64,000 nt of DNA from Atopostipes sp963558565 (GCA_963558565.1 CAUWGX010000003.1:124001-188000), one strand, 5' to 3'; positions 43,153 to 52,994 are shown, numbered from the stretch's first letter. The notes: a model not told the origin generated them from the sequence alone. Program-made: numbers and translations.

Positions 43153-43373
43153 ATTACTTGTTCCTCCTCGTGCCTTATGCACAATATAATTTCACATATT
43201 TGCAAGGTACGAATTGGAATGCATTGAGATACATCGTCTTTCCTTCCTTACTAAAATGCTAAGTCAATAATACCATGTATTTTTTTAAACATCAAGCATT
43301 ATCCCTTTTTATTTACAAAAAAAGAACAAAATCGCCAATTTGTACATTTAAAGCCCCTCAAATGAGGATGCCC

Positions 43374-44066
43374 TTACATTAATCCTTCTTCACGTAAGCT
43401 TAAATATTCATTTTCTCCGACAATAATATGATCAATCACTTCAATCCCGATCATCTCTCCGGAATCCACAACTCTTCTCGTAAAACCAAAATCCGCTTCT
43501 GAAGGTTCGACACTTCCCGACGGATGATTATGCGCTAAGATAATACGCGCAGCCGAATAACGGACGGCGGCTTTAAAGATCTCACGCGGATGCGCGACAG
43601 ATGTGTTCAAGGAACCAATAAAAAGAGTTTCTTTTTTTATAATTTCATTTTTTGTATTTAAATATAGAGCCAGCACATGTTCTTGCATTAAACCACTCAT
43701 TTCTTTGATTAAATAATTCCCCACCCAACTACTCGACAGCACCGTTCCTTCCTTCACTTGCGAACTCCGAGCGATGCGTTTGCCAAATTCGATCGCTGCC
43801 AGGAGTTCAATGGCTTTTACACGCCCAATCCCTGGAATTTCCATCAACTCTTGCATTGAAACATGGCGGAAATTATAAAGGTGCTCTAGTTCTTTTAAGA
43901 CGCCTAAGGAAACATCCACTACATTTTGCTCGCGAGTACCGGTCCGTAAAAGAATGGCTAACAGTTCATGATCCGCTAACGATTGGGGCCCGTAGTTTTC
44001 CATTCGTTCTCGTGGTCGATCATCGATGGGAATCAGTTGAATATTCGTTAGTGTTTTTTTATCCAT
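43374..44066 (-). CDS. radC: RadC/YeeS-family JAMM protein
   Basis: The 230-residue protein combines an N-terminal helix-hairpin-helix region (MEIPGIGRVKAIELLAAIEFGKRI) with a C-terminal JAMM/MPN domain (YLNTKNEIIKKETLFIGSLNTS, AHNHPSGSVEPSEAD). Despite its historic name, a direct DNA-repair role is doubtful, and the activity is unknown. In Firmicutes it lies upstream of mreB, as here, with the cold-shock gene inserted between. Confidence 0.93.
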   Translation of the reverse strand: MDKKTLTNIQLIPIDDRPRERMENYGPQSLADHELLAILLRTGTREQNVVDVSLGVLKELEHLYNFRHVSMQELMEIPGIGRVKAIELLAAIEFGKRIARSSQVKEGTVLSSSWVGNYLIKEMSGLMQEHVLALYLNTKNEIIKKETLFIGSLNTSVAHPREIFKAAVRYSAARIILAHNHPSGSVEPSEADFGFTRRVVDSGEMIGIEVIDHIIVGENEYLSLREEGLM

Positions 44067-44167
44067 GAAAAATTCCTTTCTTTCTTTAAAGTTATTGGTG
44101 TCCCTACTAATAATATTTGCAAGAAATCTTAATTTTCACGAAAAAACTTTAAATTCTTTTTAAATAA

Positions 44168-44222
44168 ACAAAAAAAGCATTTCCTCGCCCTTGTTTTCAA
44201 AAACAGGAGCAGGAAATGCTGA
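44168..44222 (-). terminator. Terminator after valS and the HAD gene
   Basis: Long stem AGCATTTCCT-GC / GC-GGAAATGCT with an inner CTTGTTTT/AAAACAGG pairing and a T-run on the minus strand. Confidence 0.85.
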
Positions 44223-44249
44223 CTGAATATTCAATTGTTTCAAAAGAAA

Positions 44250-44915
44250 TTATTCATTTCTATTTTCTATAAAAGCAATCACGTGGTGTAAATCAGGTAA
44301 AACAGCGAGAGCTTTTTCTTTCATTTCAGCATCTGGTGCCAGGAGATCTGGAATCAACAGTGCCGGGATGTTTGCGCGTGTAGCAGCCTGGAGTCCGTTT
44401 TTTGAATCTTCTAAGATCAAAACCTTTTCTTTATCCGCAACGCCTGTCTTTAAAAAAGCTTTTTGGAAAATATCAGGCGCCGGTTTGGCGGTCGGAACTT
44501 CATCGCCGCCAACCACTGCTTTAAAATAAGCCGCTACTTCTAACCGTTCCAGTAAATGATCCACTATTTCTCGACGTGTGCTCGAAGCAACGACTGCCGG
44601 GATATCTTGCTTTTCTAAATAATGTAACACTTCCAGTAAGCCGGCTTTTTTAGCGACAGGACCGTTTAATAACAATTCTTCCAATCGCTTGGCACTCGCG
44701 CTAAAAAATTGTTCCAATGATTCATGATCAGGATACAGGGCTCGCATCCGCTGCTGATACTCCTGGTCGCCAGCCCCCACCATTTGTTCATACACCGCCC
44801 ATGAATAAGGCATTCCGAGGGCAGCGGCCGTTTCTTGTCCTGCTTGATAATATACTTTTTCCGTATCAAACATTAAGCCATCCATATCAAAAATCACCGC
44901 TTGTACTTCTTGCAT
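44250..44915 (-). CDS. HAD-superfamily phosphatase (beta-phosphoglucomutase-like)
   Basis: The 221-residue HAD subfamily IA protein has motif I IFDMDGLMFDTE, motif II VVASSTRREIVDHLL, motif III Lys in TAKPAPDIF, and motif IV LILEDSKNGLQAA. A helical cap lies between motifs I and II. It probably hydrolyses a small sugar or nucleotide phosphate; specificity cannot be read. It starts 25 bases after valS and likely shares its T-box-controlled transcript. Confidence 0.85.
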   Translation of the reverse strand: MQEVQAVIFDMDGLMFDTEKVYYQAGQETAAALGMPYSWAVYEQMVGAGDQEYQQRMRALYPDHESLEQFFSASAKRLEELLLNGPVAKKAGLLEVLHYLEKQDIPAVVASSTRREIVDHLLERLEVAAYFKAVVGGDEVPTAKPAPDIFQKAFLKTGVADKEKVLILEDSKNGLQAATRANIPALLIPDLLAPDAEMKEKALAVLPDLHHVIAFIENRNE

Positions 44916-44940
44916 GCCCTCGCTCCTTATCGTGGTTATT

Positions 44941-47568
44941 TTAGTCTAATTGCTTTAGTTTTGCCATTTGTTCTTCTACGGCGTGATAACGGTCTTGGTA
45001 TTCTTGTTCTTTGTCTCGTTCTTCTTGGACAATTTTTTCTGGCGCGTTTTCCACAAACTGTTGGTTACTTAATTTTCCTTGCGCCCGTTTAATTTCGGAA
45101 GACCATTTTTCTAATTCTTTTTCTAAACGAGCCAGCTCTTCTTGAATATCTACTAACCCTTCTAGTGGAAGATAAAGCTCGGCACCTTTAATCACAGCGG
45201 TCATCACTTCATCCGGGACAGTGATTTCTGTCGCGATTGTTAGCTCTTCTGGGTTACAGAAACGCTCGATGAAGGATTGATTTTTCTCCAGCATCGCTCG
45301 GATGTCTTCCGTATTAGCTTTTACCAGGATATCAACCGGTTTTGAAATCGGACGGTTCACTTCTTGACGGATATTTCGCACAGCTTTAATAAGCTCAATT
45401 AACATATTCATATTTGAGCGCGCTTCTTCATCCGTAAATTCTTCATGAACCTCTGGATAGTTAGCCACCACAATCGATTCGCCATCATGGGGTAAATGTT
45501 GCCATATTTCTTCGGTCACAAATGGCATGATCGGATGCAAGAGACGTAGCGTCTGGTCTAAAACATAAGTTAAGATACTACGCGTCGTTAATTTTTGCTC
45601 GTCTGTTCCTTCATTTAGAATTTCTTTCGACATTTCAATGTACCAGTCACAATAGTCATCCCAAATGAAACTATAAAGCGCACGACCAGCTTCCCCAAAT
45701 TCAAATTTTTCAAAGCGGTCAGTCACATGAGCAATTGTTTCATTTAGACGCGCCAGAATCCAACGATCCGCGAGTGTTTTCTCGCCCGTTAGATCCATAT
45801 CTTCCAGCTTAAAGTCTTCTAAGTTCATAATCACGTAACGGCTTGCGTTCCAAATCTTGTTGATGAAATTCCAAGCAGACTCTACTTTTTCGTAACTGAA
45901 ACGAACATCTTGGCCAGGTGTAGAACCCGTGGTTAAGAACCAACGTAAAGCATCGGCCCCATATTCATCGATAACATCCATCGGGTCAATCCCGTTTCCG
46001 AGTGATTTACTCATTTTACGGCCTTGCTCATCTCGAATTAAACCGTGTAGTAACACATTTTCAAAAGGACGTTCGCCCGTAAATTCTAACCCTTGGAAAA
46101 TCATACGCGCGACCCAGAAGAAAATGATGTCGTAGCCCGTGACTAAAGTATTCGTTGGGTAGTAACGCTGGAAATCAGGGTTATCTTTATCCGGCCAACC
46201 CATTGTTGTAAATGGCCATAAGGCAGAACTAAACCAAGTGTCCAGAACATCTTCATCTTGTACCCAATTTTCAATATCTTTTGGTGCTTCCTCGCCAACA
46301 TAAACTTCGCCTGTTTCTTTGTGATACCAAGCCGGAATTCGGTGGCCCCACCACAGTTGACGCGAGATTACCCAGTCATGGACCTCTTCCATCCAGTTCG
46401 TAAATGTTTTTTCAAAGCGTTCCGGATAGAAATGCACTTTATTCGCTGTCTTTTGGTTGTGTAGAGATTTTTGTGCGAGTTCATCCATGCGTACGAACCA
46501 TTGAGTGGACAGTCTTGGTTCCACGACCACACCTGTTCGCTCAGAATGTCCGACACTGTGTGTCATTTCTTCCACATCGACCAGTAGACCTTCCGCATCT
46601 AAATCTTCAATCACTTTTTTACGTGCTTCGAAACGGTCGAGTCCTTCGTATTTTCCTGCATTTTCATTCATCGTACCATCCGGATTCATCACGTTTAAAC
46701 GTTCTAAATCATGACGGTTCCCAATGTCAAAGTCATTCGGATCATGTGCGGGGGTAATTTTTACGACCCCTGTCCCAAATTCACGATCGACATAAGAGTC
46801 CCCAACAATCGGTAATTCTCGGTTCATCAACGGTAAGATCGCTGTTTTTCCGATATATTGTTGATAACGTTCGTCCTCGGGATGCACTGCTACAGCCGTA
46901 TCTCCGAGCATCGTTTCCGGTCGTGTAGTCGCAATTTCTAAATAGCCACTATCATCCGCTAGCGGATATTTCATATGGTAAAAAGCACCCTGAATTTCTT
47001 CGTGTTCAACTTCAATATCTGAAAGCGCCGTTTGTGCTTGCGGGTCCCAGTTAATAATATATTCTCCGCGGTAAATCTTATCTTGGTTATATAAATCAAC
47101 AAAGACTTTAGTGACAGCTTCGCTTAAACCTTCGTCTAAAGTAAAACGCTCTCGGCTATAATCAACAGATAAGCCCACTTTGCCCCATTGTTCGCGGATA
47201 TTTGTAGCGTATTCCTCTTTCCAAGACCATGCGGCTTCCAAGAATTTTTCGCGTCCTAGTTCATGACGGTTAGTACCTTCTTCTTTTAATTTCTCTTCCA
47301 CTTTCGCTTGCGTAGCAATTCCCGCATGGTCCATTCCTGGTAACCAGAGGGTATCGTAACCTTGCATACGTTTTTGACGTACAATAATATCTTGTAGCGT
47401 CGTGTCCCAAGCATGTCCTAAATGCAATTTACCAGTAACGTTCGGCGGCGGAATAACTACTGAATAAGGCTCCGCTTCTTGATCTTCACTTGGTTTAAAT
47501 AACCCTAAATCTACCCATTTTTCATATTTACCAGCTTCGACTTGATTCGGCTGATATTTTGTTGACAT
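44941..47568 (-). CDS. valS: Valyl-tRNA synthetase
   Basis: The 875-residue class I synthetase has HIGH as PPPNVTGKLHLGHAWD, an editing domain (TTRPETMLGDTAVAVHP), KMSKS as GRKMSKSLGNGIDP, an anticodon-binding domain, and a C-terminal coiled coil (EELARLEKELEKWSSEIKRAQ) typical of ValRS. The frame extends upstream to 47673, but AAAGGA is 7 bases before the ATG at 47568. A T-box leader precedes it. The HAD gene follows in the same transcript. Confidence 0.97.
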   Translation of the reverse strand: MSTKYQPNQVEAGKYEKWVDLGLFKPSEDQEAEPYSVVIPPPNVTGKLHLGHAWDTTLQDIIVRQKRMQGYDTLWLPGMDHAGIATQAKVEEKLKEEGTNRHELGREKFLEAAWSWKEEYATNIREQWGKVGLSVDYSRERFTLDEGLSEAVTKVFVDLYNQDKIYRGEYIINWDPQAQTALSDIEVEHEEIQGAFYHMKYPLADDSGYLEIATTRPETMLGDTAVAVHPEDERYQQYIGKTAILPLMNRELPIVGDSYVDREFGTGVVKITPAHDPNDFDIGNRHDLERLNVMNPDGTMNENAGKYEGLDRFEARKKVIEDLDAEGLLVDVEEMTHSVGHSERTGVVVEPRLSTQWFVRMDELAQKSLHNQKTANKVHFYPERFEKTFTNWMEEVHDWVISRQLWWGHRIPAWYHKETGEVYVGEEAPKDIENWVQDEDVLDTWFSSALWPFTTMGWPDKDNPDFQRYYPTNTLVTGYDIIFFWVARMIFQGLEFTGERPFENVLLHGLIRDEQGRKMSKSLGNGIDPMDVIDEYGADALRWFLTTGSTPGQDVRFSYEKVESAWNFINKIWNASRYVIMNLEDFKLEDMDLTGEKTLADRWILARLNETIAHVTDRFEKFEFGEAGRALYSFIWDDYCDWYIEMSKEILNEGTDEQKLTTRSILTYVLDQTLRLLHPIMPFVTEEIWQHLPHDGESIVVANYPEVHEEFTDEEARSNMNMLIELIKAVRNIRQEVNRPISKPVDILVKANTEDIRAMLEKNQSFIERFCNPEELTIATEITVPDEVMTAVIKGAELYLPLEGLVDIQEELARLEKELEKWSSEIKRAQGKLSNQQFVENAPEKIVQEERDKEQEYQDRYHAVEEQMAKLKQLD

Positions 47569-47662
47569 TTCAATTTCCTTTGTCAATTTCATCACTCCTA
47601 TTCGATGCGTAATTTTTGCAATTTTGCTTTGTTCGATTGGTTTGACAGACTCTTTTGGATGC

Positions 47663-47922
47663 AAAAAAAGCACTCATCCTACTAAAGGACGAATGCTTTT
47701 CAATCGCGGTACCACCTAAATTATATAAAAGGAACTCACTGCTTTTATATCTCTTTACGGCAAATCTAATGGCTTGCCCACCAAACAATCTGTTCGCTCC
47801 CAAGCTACCTTCTGGTTTCCTTTATAAGGGTCTTCCACCAACGCCCTCTCTCTGAAATAAATAAAAACCATACTCTTCTTGTTCAACGCTTTAATGAGTT
47901 TATTTCATTTGTTTTTACTAAA
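47663..47922 (-). promoter_or_regulatory. T-box riboswitch of valS
   Basis: On the minus strand the leader holds stem-I elements (AGAGAG, then GTTGGTGGAAGACC). The T-box sequence AGGTGGTACCGCG is at 47717-47705. A terminator (AAAGCATTCGTCCT / AGGATGAGTGCTTT) with seven T's ends at 47664. A GUA valine triplet (47808-47806) sits where the specifier is expected; that placement is inference. Uncharged tRNA-Val should favour antitermination. Confidence 0.9.
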
Positions 47923-47926
47923 ATTC

Positions 47927-47954
47927 ATTTTACCATTTTTTTCAAAAATATCAA
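47927..47954 (-). promoter_or_regulatory. valS promoter
   Basis: TTGATA (47954-47949) and TAAAAT (47932-47927) with a 16-base spacer, upstream of the T-box. Confidence 0.65.
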
Positions 47955-48004
47955 CTGTTTGCCCGCTATCATGGCGAGCGCTTTTCATTTCGACGAAATA
48001 AAAA

Positions 48005-49225
48005 TTAGAGTAACCCTTCAAACAACTCTTCTTCTTGCTCTAAGGCGGACGTTTCTGGACCGATTGTTTCAATCACTAGTCCGTCCATCGCGCGTTTGAT
48101 TAAACCGTCCACATCGAGTGCTTTTTCATATTCGATGACTCTTTCGGCATCCGGTTTTGTTTTCGGTCGCGGTGGTGTAAAGATCGTACAGCAATCTTCA
48201 TACGGTAAAACCGATAGATCAAAGGTATCAATTTTTTGGGCGATCTCCACAATTTCCGTCTTATCCATCGCTACCAATGGTCGTAAAATCGGAGTCGAAG
48301 TCACTTCGTTGATCGCATACATACTTTCTAATGTTTGCGAAGCAACTTGTCCTAATGACTCCCCGTTCATAATGGCTAGACCTTTTCGTTGTTCTCGAAT
48401 TAAGTCGGTTAAAATCATCATCATCCGGCGCGTTACGGTCATGATATAGCCTTCGGGAATTTCTTTTTTGATCTGTTCCTGAATTTCAGTGAAAGGCACT
48501 TCAATAAACGTCACCTTGCCACTATAACGAGCCAATTTTGCGGCTAAATCTTTTGCTTTTTGTAAAGCTTGTGGACTCGTGTAAGGAGGGCTTGCAAAGT
48601 GAACAGCCTCCACATCGATGCCTCGTTTCATCGATAAATAACCAGCGACGGGCGAATCAATTCCCCCAGAAAGCATCAGCATCCCTTTGCCGGCTGTTCC
48701 TACAGGTAAGCCACCAGGACCTTGAATCGTTTCAACCGATAAGTAAATACCATCCGCACGCACTTCTGTTCGCACCGTTAAGTCGGGCTTTTCCATCTTA
48801 ACTTCTAACTCTGGAAATGCTTCAGCAACGGCTGCACCTAGCATGCGGTTTAAGTCCATCGTATCATATTCAAATTCATGGTCTGCACGTTTCGTATTAA
48901 TCTTAAAGCTTTTACCCGCTTCCACAAATGGGCGGACAATTTCAACGGCCCCTTTTTCAGCGGCCTCTAACGATTTTTCGACTTGTAGCACAGGAGACAT
49001 GGTTTGGATCCCAAAGATATCCTTTAAGCGTTCGATGACTTCATCTGCTGATTCCCCATTTAATTCGACATACATCCGATCTCGGAACCAGCTTGTTTCT
49101 ACTTGAGGAAAGGATCCTGCTAAAGCGTTCTTCACATTACGGCCGAGCGTATCGATGAAAAAGTTAATATTTTTTCCTTTGGTCGATAACTCTCCGTAAC
49201 GAATCATAATTTGTGTTGGTTTCAT
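48005..49225 (-). CDS. thiI: tRNA 4-thiouridine synthase ThiI (no rhodanese domain)
   Basis: The 406-residue protein has an N-terminal ferredoxin-like plus THUMP region (IMIRYGELSTKGKN, KSFKINTKRADHEFEYDT) and a PP-loop AMP ligase domain with GKGMLMLSGGIDSPVAGYL near 185. It adenylates U8 of tRNA for thiolation. The C-terminal rhodanese domain of the E. coli protein is missing, the normal Firmicutes form, where a dedicated desulfurase delivers sulfur; that gene lies 30 bases upstream. The ATG at 49225 is preferred over a GTG at 49237 that abuts the ribosome site. Confidence 0.94.
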   Translation of the reverse strand: MKPTQIMIRYGELSTKGKNINFFIDTLGRNVKNALAGSFPQVETSWFRDRMYVELNGESADEVIERLKDIFGIQTMSPVLQVEKSLEAAEKGAVEIVRPFVEAGKSFKINTKRADHEFEYDTMDLNRMLGAAVAEAFPELEVKMEKPDLTVRTEVRADGIYLSVETIQGPGGLPVGTAGKGMLMLSGGIDSPVAGYLSMKRGIDVEAVHFASPPYTSPQALQKAKDLAAKLARYSGKVTFIEVPFTEIQEQIKKEIPEGYIMTVTRRMMMILTDLIREQRKGLAIMNGESLGQVASQTLESMYAINEVTSTPILRPLVAMDKTEIVEIAQKIDTFDLSVLPYEDCCTIFTPPRPKTKPDAERVIEYEKALDVDGLIKRAMDGLVIETIGPETSALEQEEELFEGLL

Positions 49226-49256
49226 TTGTCTCTTCACTCCTCTTTCATTTCATACA

Positions 49257-50402
49257 TTATGCATTAATGACTTCAAATTTTTCTAAAACTTCCGTAAAAG
49301 CTCTTATAAATTCATCCACTTCTGCTTCCGTGTTGGTGGCTGAAAAACTGACTCGATTCGCTGTTTCTGCGATCTGTTTTTCAACACCCATCGCACTTAA
49401 CGTGCTAGATTCAGCATCGGTGGCACGACTGGAACAAGCGCTGGTTGTTGAGATATAGATCTCATATTCTTCCAAGGCATGCACGGTCACTTCCCCGCGA
49501 ATCCCGGTAATTCCAAAACATAAAATATGCGGCGCTTGGTTTGCGGGAGAAAAAATCGTTACTTTCTCCTGTTGTTCTAAATAATCCCGCAATTTATTTT
49601 GGAGTTTTCTTAAATGGTCCTGCTTTTGTGTTTGCTCTTCAAACACAAGACGCACGGCGCGAGCCATTGCTGCAATCGCCGGTAAGTTTTCCGTACCACT
49701 GCGCATGTTTTTTTCTTGGCCCCCACCTGTAAGTAAAGGCGCTAATTGGCGGCCTTCTTTTAGATAAATAAAGCCAATTCCACGAGGAGCTTTAAATTTA
49801 TGTCCTGAGAATACCGCAATATCTACCCGGCTTTCTTGGCCTAAATGAAGATCGACCAGACCTAATGCTTGGACCGCATCCACATGAAAATGAATATTGG
49901 GATAGTCAGCAAGCACTGCACCAATCTCTTCGATCGGTTGGATACTCCCTACTTCATTATTGACCGCCATAATTGAAACTAAGACGGTATCTTCTCGCAG
50001 CGCTTCCTTTAAATCTTCAATCGAAATGATCCCTTGCTCGTCGACGGGTAAATAAGTCACTTCCCAACCTAAATCTTCCAGCTGTTTCATTGTTTCATAA
50101 ACAGCTGGATGTTCGACACTGGAAGTGATAATGTGTTGACCAAAACGGGCTTTTTCGATAGCCGTTCCTTTGATGGCCCAATTATCGCCTTCCGTTCCGC
50201 CGCTTGTAAAATAAATTTCAGCTGCATTGACCCCAAGTGCCTGTGCGATTTGCCCACGCGCTTGTTGAAGTAACTTTGTGGGATTATCCCCTAGTTGGTG
50301 CAGGCTCGAAGGGTTTCCGAAATAATGTTCACTTACCTTTTGATAAGTTTCTAAAACAGAAGGATCAATGGGTGTTGTTGCACTATTATCAAAATAAATC
50401 AT
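49257..50402 (-). CDS. Cysteine desulfurase (NifZ-like, partner of ThiI)
   Basis: The 381-residue PLP enzyme shows IYFDNSATTPIDP, TSGGTEGDNWAIKG, PLP Lys in SGHKFKAPRGIGF, GGGQEKNMRSGTENLP, and the catalytic Cys in STTSACSSRATDAES. It is about the same length as the desulfurase at 23788 but distinct. It lies directly upstream of thiI, the conserved nifZ-thiI pair of bacilli that makes 4-thiouridine. A GTG at 50411 is possible, but the ATG at 50402 matches family starts. Confidence 0.93.
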   Translation of the reverse strand: MIYFDNSATTPIDPSVLETYQKVSEHYFGNPSSLHQLGDNPTKLLQQARGQIAQALGVNAAEIYFTSGGTEGDNWAIKGTAIEKARFGQHIITSSVEHPAVYETMKQLEDLGWEVTYLPVDEQGIISIEDLKEALREDTVLVSIMAVNNEVGSIQPIEEIGAVLADYPNIHFHVDAVQALGLVDLHLGQESRVDIAVFSGHKFKAPRGIGFIYLKEGRQLAPLLTGGGQEKNMRSGTENLPAIAAMARAVRLVFEEQTQKQDHLRKLQNKLRDYLEQQEKVTIFSPANQAPHILCFGITGIRGEVTVHALEEYEIYISTTSACSSRATDAESSTLSAMGVEKQIAETANRVSFSATNTEAEVDEFIRAFTEVLEKFEVINA

Positions 50403-50508
50403 TTTATCCACTTTCCTTTAATCTCTAAGTTCAGTTGTCTATTGTAACATGAACCGCATCACTTCTGTAAAACAGTTCAAACAATCACTTTATTTTTACA
50501 TAAAAGAA

Positions 50509-50581
50509 GCTAGGATAAAAGCCAAACCGCTCAAGCGTTCTGTAAACAACGCTTTTTAGAGAGGTGGACTATCCCAGCTAA
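50509..50581 (-). terminator. Structured terminator after ezrA
   Basis: Outer arms AGCT-GGATA / TATCC-AGCT enclose an inner AAGCGTT/AACGCTT hairpin, with T-rich sequence beyond on the minus strand. Confidence 0.55.
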
Positions 50582-50585
50582 AATT

Positions 50586-52304
50586 TTAATTTTCTTCTTG
50601 GTTTTCTTCTTCATAAGTTTGCACGATTTCTTCATACACGCCCGGTGCGATATTTTCTAATTTTTCACGCACTAAACGAAGCGCCGTTTCATAGTCATAA
50701 TCATCATTAAAAAGAGATTCACTATAACGAATCGTCTCTAAGATGCCTTTATGGGAATCTTTATAGCGGTATAAGCGCTGTGAAACGCGTTCGGTCAGTT
50801 CCACTTGTCGAATCACTTCATCGGTCATTTCTTCGAGTTGGGTGACATCTTCTGCGCAAATCTGATGCAGTTGTCGAATATCCACCAGTTGAATCTTAGG
50901 GCGAGAGAGTTCAGCTGCTAGCTGTTCCACTCGATCGGTCGTTGAGAAAAACAGCTCCAGATAATCGTCCGGTAAGCCTGGTAAACGTTCATTTTCAATC
51001 CGTCTTTTCATACTATACATGGCTTCTTCCATCGCCAACATCTCATCTCGAAGTTCTAACTCTTCTGTGCGATAATTTTCTAAATGGTCTAAGATCTGAT
51101 TACATTTTTCATTATAATAATCGAGACGATCAAATAATGTTTGTAATTGATGCTGAGCCACAGAGAAAGGGAGAGCCGGATGCTTCACACGGTCTTCAAT
51201 CACATCATAGTCTTCGCGTGCTTCCTTGACTTGTTCGTCTAACTCTTCGACCATTTCTTCTTCCTGATGGTTTAAAATATAACTTTGCGCAATCCGGTTC
51301 ACATTGATCGCTAAGCGTCGAGATTCGTCCGCTAAATAGTAAATAGCTTTTTTAGTATCTTCTAGTAAAGCCAAGACTTTTGGTTTTGCTTCGATTTCGA
51401 CTTCCATTTTTTGATACAATTTCTCAATCTCAAGCGCTAACTCATCGGCTTCTTTTTTCGCTTGCTCTAATTCCAAGACGCGAATACTTTCGTAAATGTG
51501 TTTGCGCTCTTGTTCGAGCGCTTGAATATCAGCTTCAATGGTATCGTCGGGGAATAAGTAACCCGCCGCCGTCATCTCTTCATAACCATTGGCTAAATCT
51601 TCCAAATCTTTAACGTAAGTTTCATCGACTAAATCTAAAATAGGCGGAACTTTATCCATTTGCTGTTCCGTCTCTTCAATATCCTCACTTAAACTCTGCA
51701 CGACCGCTTTCGCTTCTTCGTGGTCTCCGGAAACTGTATATTCAGAAAACTCGGTAAAGTCATCTTCCATTAAACGTAACTTATGTTCAAAACTTTCAGA
51801 CGCCGGTCCAAAAGAAAAACTATAAGCCAGTAAGGACTTGCGGACTTCATGATATCTTTTCTTAATCGCATCAATTTTTTCTAAATTGGCTTGTTCACGT
51901 TCAATTAACTCTTGCAATGATTCTTGTAATTCGGCCATATCGCTTTTGATTTCAGCAATCATCGTTTCCGCAGCTTCTTGATGTCTCTTCGATTCCGTTA
52001 AACGGTAACGGTCAGTCGCTTGCTCGGCATCAAATAAATAATTTTCCAGTTGCGGATACTTCTCGGCTTCAATTTCATGCCAAAAATTTTCTAATTTTTT
52101 CCGCACTTCTAACGATTGTCCCGTAATGTTCATTTCACTGACTTCTTTTAACTCGTCATAAGGCGCTTGATCTAACACTTCATTTTTTTGTTTATCCAAA
52201 TCATCGATTTGACTATAATATTTGTTGCGTACAAAGTAAGTAATCAGGGCCGTGACCGCAATCAAGACAACAATAACGATTAATGTAATTTGTAACGGAC
52301 TCAT
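50586..52304 (-). CDS. ezrA: Septation ring formation regulator EzrA
   Basis: The 572-residue protein has one N-terminal membrane helix (LQITLIVIVVLIAVTALITYFV) followed by an almost wholly helical, acidic cytoplasmic domain of spectrin-like repeats. EKLENIAPGVYEEIVQTYEEE ends it. EzrA interacts with FtsZ and PBP1 and tunes ring assembly. A frame extends to 52352, but GGAGG is 7 bases before the ATG at 52304. It is monocistronic and divergent from the methionine sulfoxide reductase gene. Confidence 0.94.
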   Translation of the reverse strand: MSPLQITLIVIVVLIAVTALITYFVRNKYYSQIDDLDKQKNEVLDQAPYDELKEVSEMNITGQSLEVRKKLENFWHEIEAEKYPQLENYLFDAEQATDRYRLTESKRHQEAAETMIAEIKSDMAELQESLQELIEREQANLEKIDAIKKRYHEVRKSLLAYSFSFGPASESFEHKLRLMEDDFTEFSEYTVSGDHEEAKAVVQSLSEDIEETEQQMDKVPPILDLVDETYVKDLEDLANGYEEMTAAGYLFPDDTIEADIQALEQERKHIYESIRVLELEQAKKEADELALEIEKLYQKMEVEIEAKPKVLALLEDTKKAIYYLADESRRLAINVNRIAQSYILNHQEEEMVEELDEQVKEAREDYDVIEDRVKHPALPFSVAQHQLQTLFDRLDYYNEKCNQILDHLENYRTEELELRDEMLAMEEAMYSMKRRIENERLPGLPDDYLELFFSTTDRVEQLAAELSRPKIQLVDIRQLHQICAEDVTQLEEMTDEVIRQVELTERVSQRLYRYKDSHKGILETIRYSESLFNDDYDYETALRLVREKLENIAPGVYEEIVQTYEEENQEEN

Positions 52305-52420
52305 CCAATTTCCTCCAAGCATCGGTAATATCTTATCGTATTTAAAGTTCATTTATTTTTCGCTTAATTTCTTGTAGAATTAAGGTTGGCCTTAGTATAT
52401 CAAAAAAATAGCGCTTATGT

Positions 52421-52456
52421 TATAATAGTTGTTAAAATATTTCACTTGAGTGAAAT
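52421..52456 (+). promoter_or_regulatory. Promoter -10 with downstream operator-like palindrome
   Basis: TATAAT at 52421-52426 is followed by ATTTCACT-TG-AGTGAAAT (52439-52456), a perfect 8-bp dyad overlapping the expected transcription start of the methionine sulfoxide reductase gene. The binding protein is unknown; the -35 is weak. Confidence 0.5.
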
Positions 52457-52489
52457 TATTTTCTGAAATACGTAAGGAGAAGGATAAGA

Positions 52490-52957
52490 ATGGAACAAAC
52501 AATCAATCAGGAGCTGGTATTAAAACAATTTGCAGCTCTGATCGAAGATGAGCCCAATTGGATCGCAAATTTAAGTAATGCTTCCGCTTTTTTAAATGAA
52601 TTACTCCCTGATATTAATTGGGCAGGCTTTTATTTATGGGACGAAAACGATGAAGAATTAATTTTAGGCCCTTTCCAAGGAAAAGTGGCTTGTATCCGCA
52701 TTGATTATGGGAAAGGCGTTTGTGGGACGGCTTTTGAGAAAAAAGAAACGATGATTATCCCAGATGTCAATGAATTTCCTGGGCATATTGTCTGCGATGC
52801 AGCAAGTCAATCAGAAATTGTCGTCCCTTTAGTCAAAGACGGCGAAGCAGTAGGCGTGCTTGATATTGATGCTCCTATCAAAGATCGGTTTAGCACCGCT
52901 GACCAAGAACTTCTTGAAGGCTTTGTCGACATTTTAATGAACCATTCAACCATTTAA
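52490..52957 (+). CDS. msrC: Free methionine-(R)-sulfoxide reductase (GAF domain)
   Basis: The 155-residue single GAF domain keeps three cysteines of the fRMsr family in KVACIRIDYGKGVCGTAF and GHIVCDAASQSEIVVP, plus WAGFYLW and VGVLDIDAP. It reduces free Met-R-sulfoxide using thioredoxin (family knowledge; B. subtilis YtsP type). AAGGAG precedes the ATG. It has its own promoter and terminator and is convergent with rpsD. An oxidant-defence role fits a peroxide-producing lactate oxidase host. Confidence 0.92.
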   Translation: MEQTINQELVLKQFAALIEDEPNWIANLSNASAFLNELLPDINWAGFYLWDENDEELILGPFQGKVACIRIDYGKGVCGTAFEKKETMIIPDVNEFPGHIVCDAASQSEIVVPLVKDGEAVGVLDIDAPIKDRFSTADQELLEGFVDILMNHSTI

Positions 52958-52961
52958 AGCA

Positions 52962-52994
52962 ATAAAAAAAGACTGGAAATTCCAGTCTTTTTTG
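52962..52994. terminator. Bidirectional terminator, msrC / rpsD
   Basis: A perfect 14-bp hairpin AAAAAAGACTGGAA / TTCCAGTCTTTTTT between convergent genes. Confidence 0.9.

Noticed and set aside
46404..46757. 117-codon frame antisense to valS
   Set aside because: Shadow of the valS gene; no start signal.
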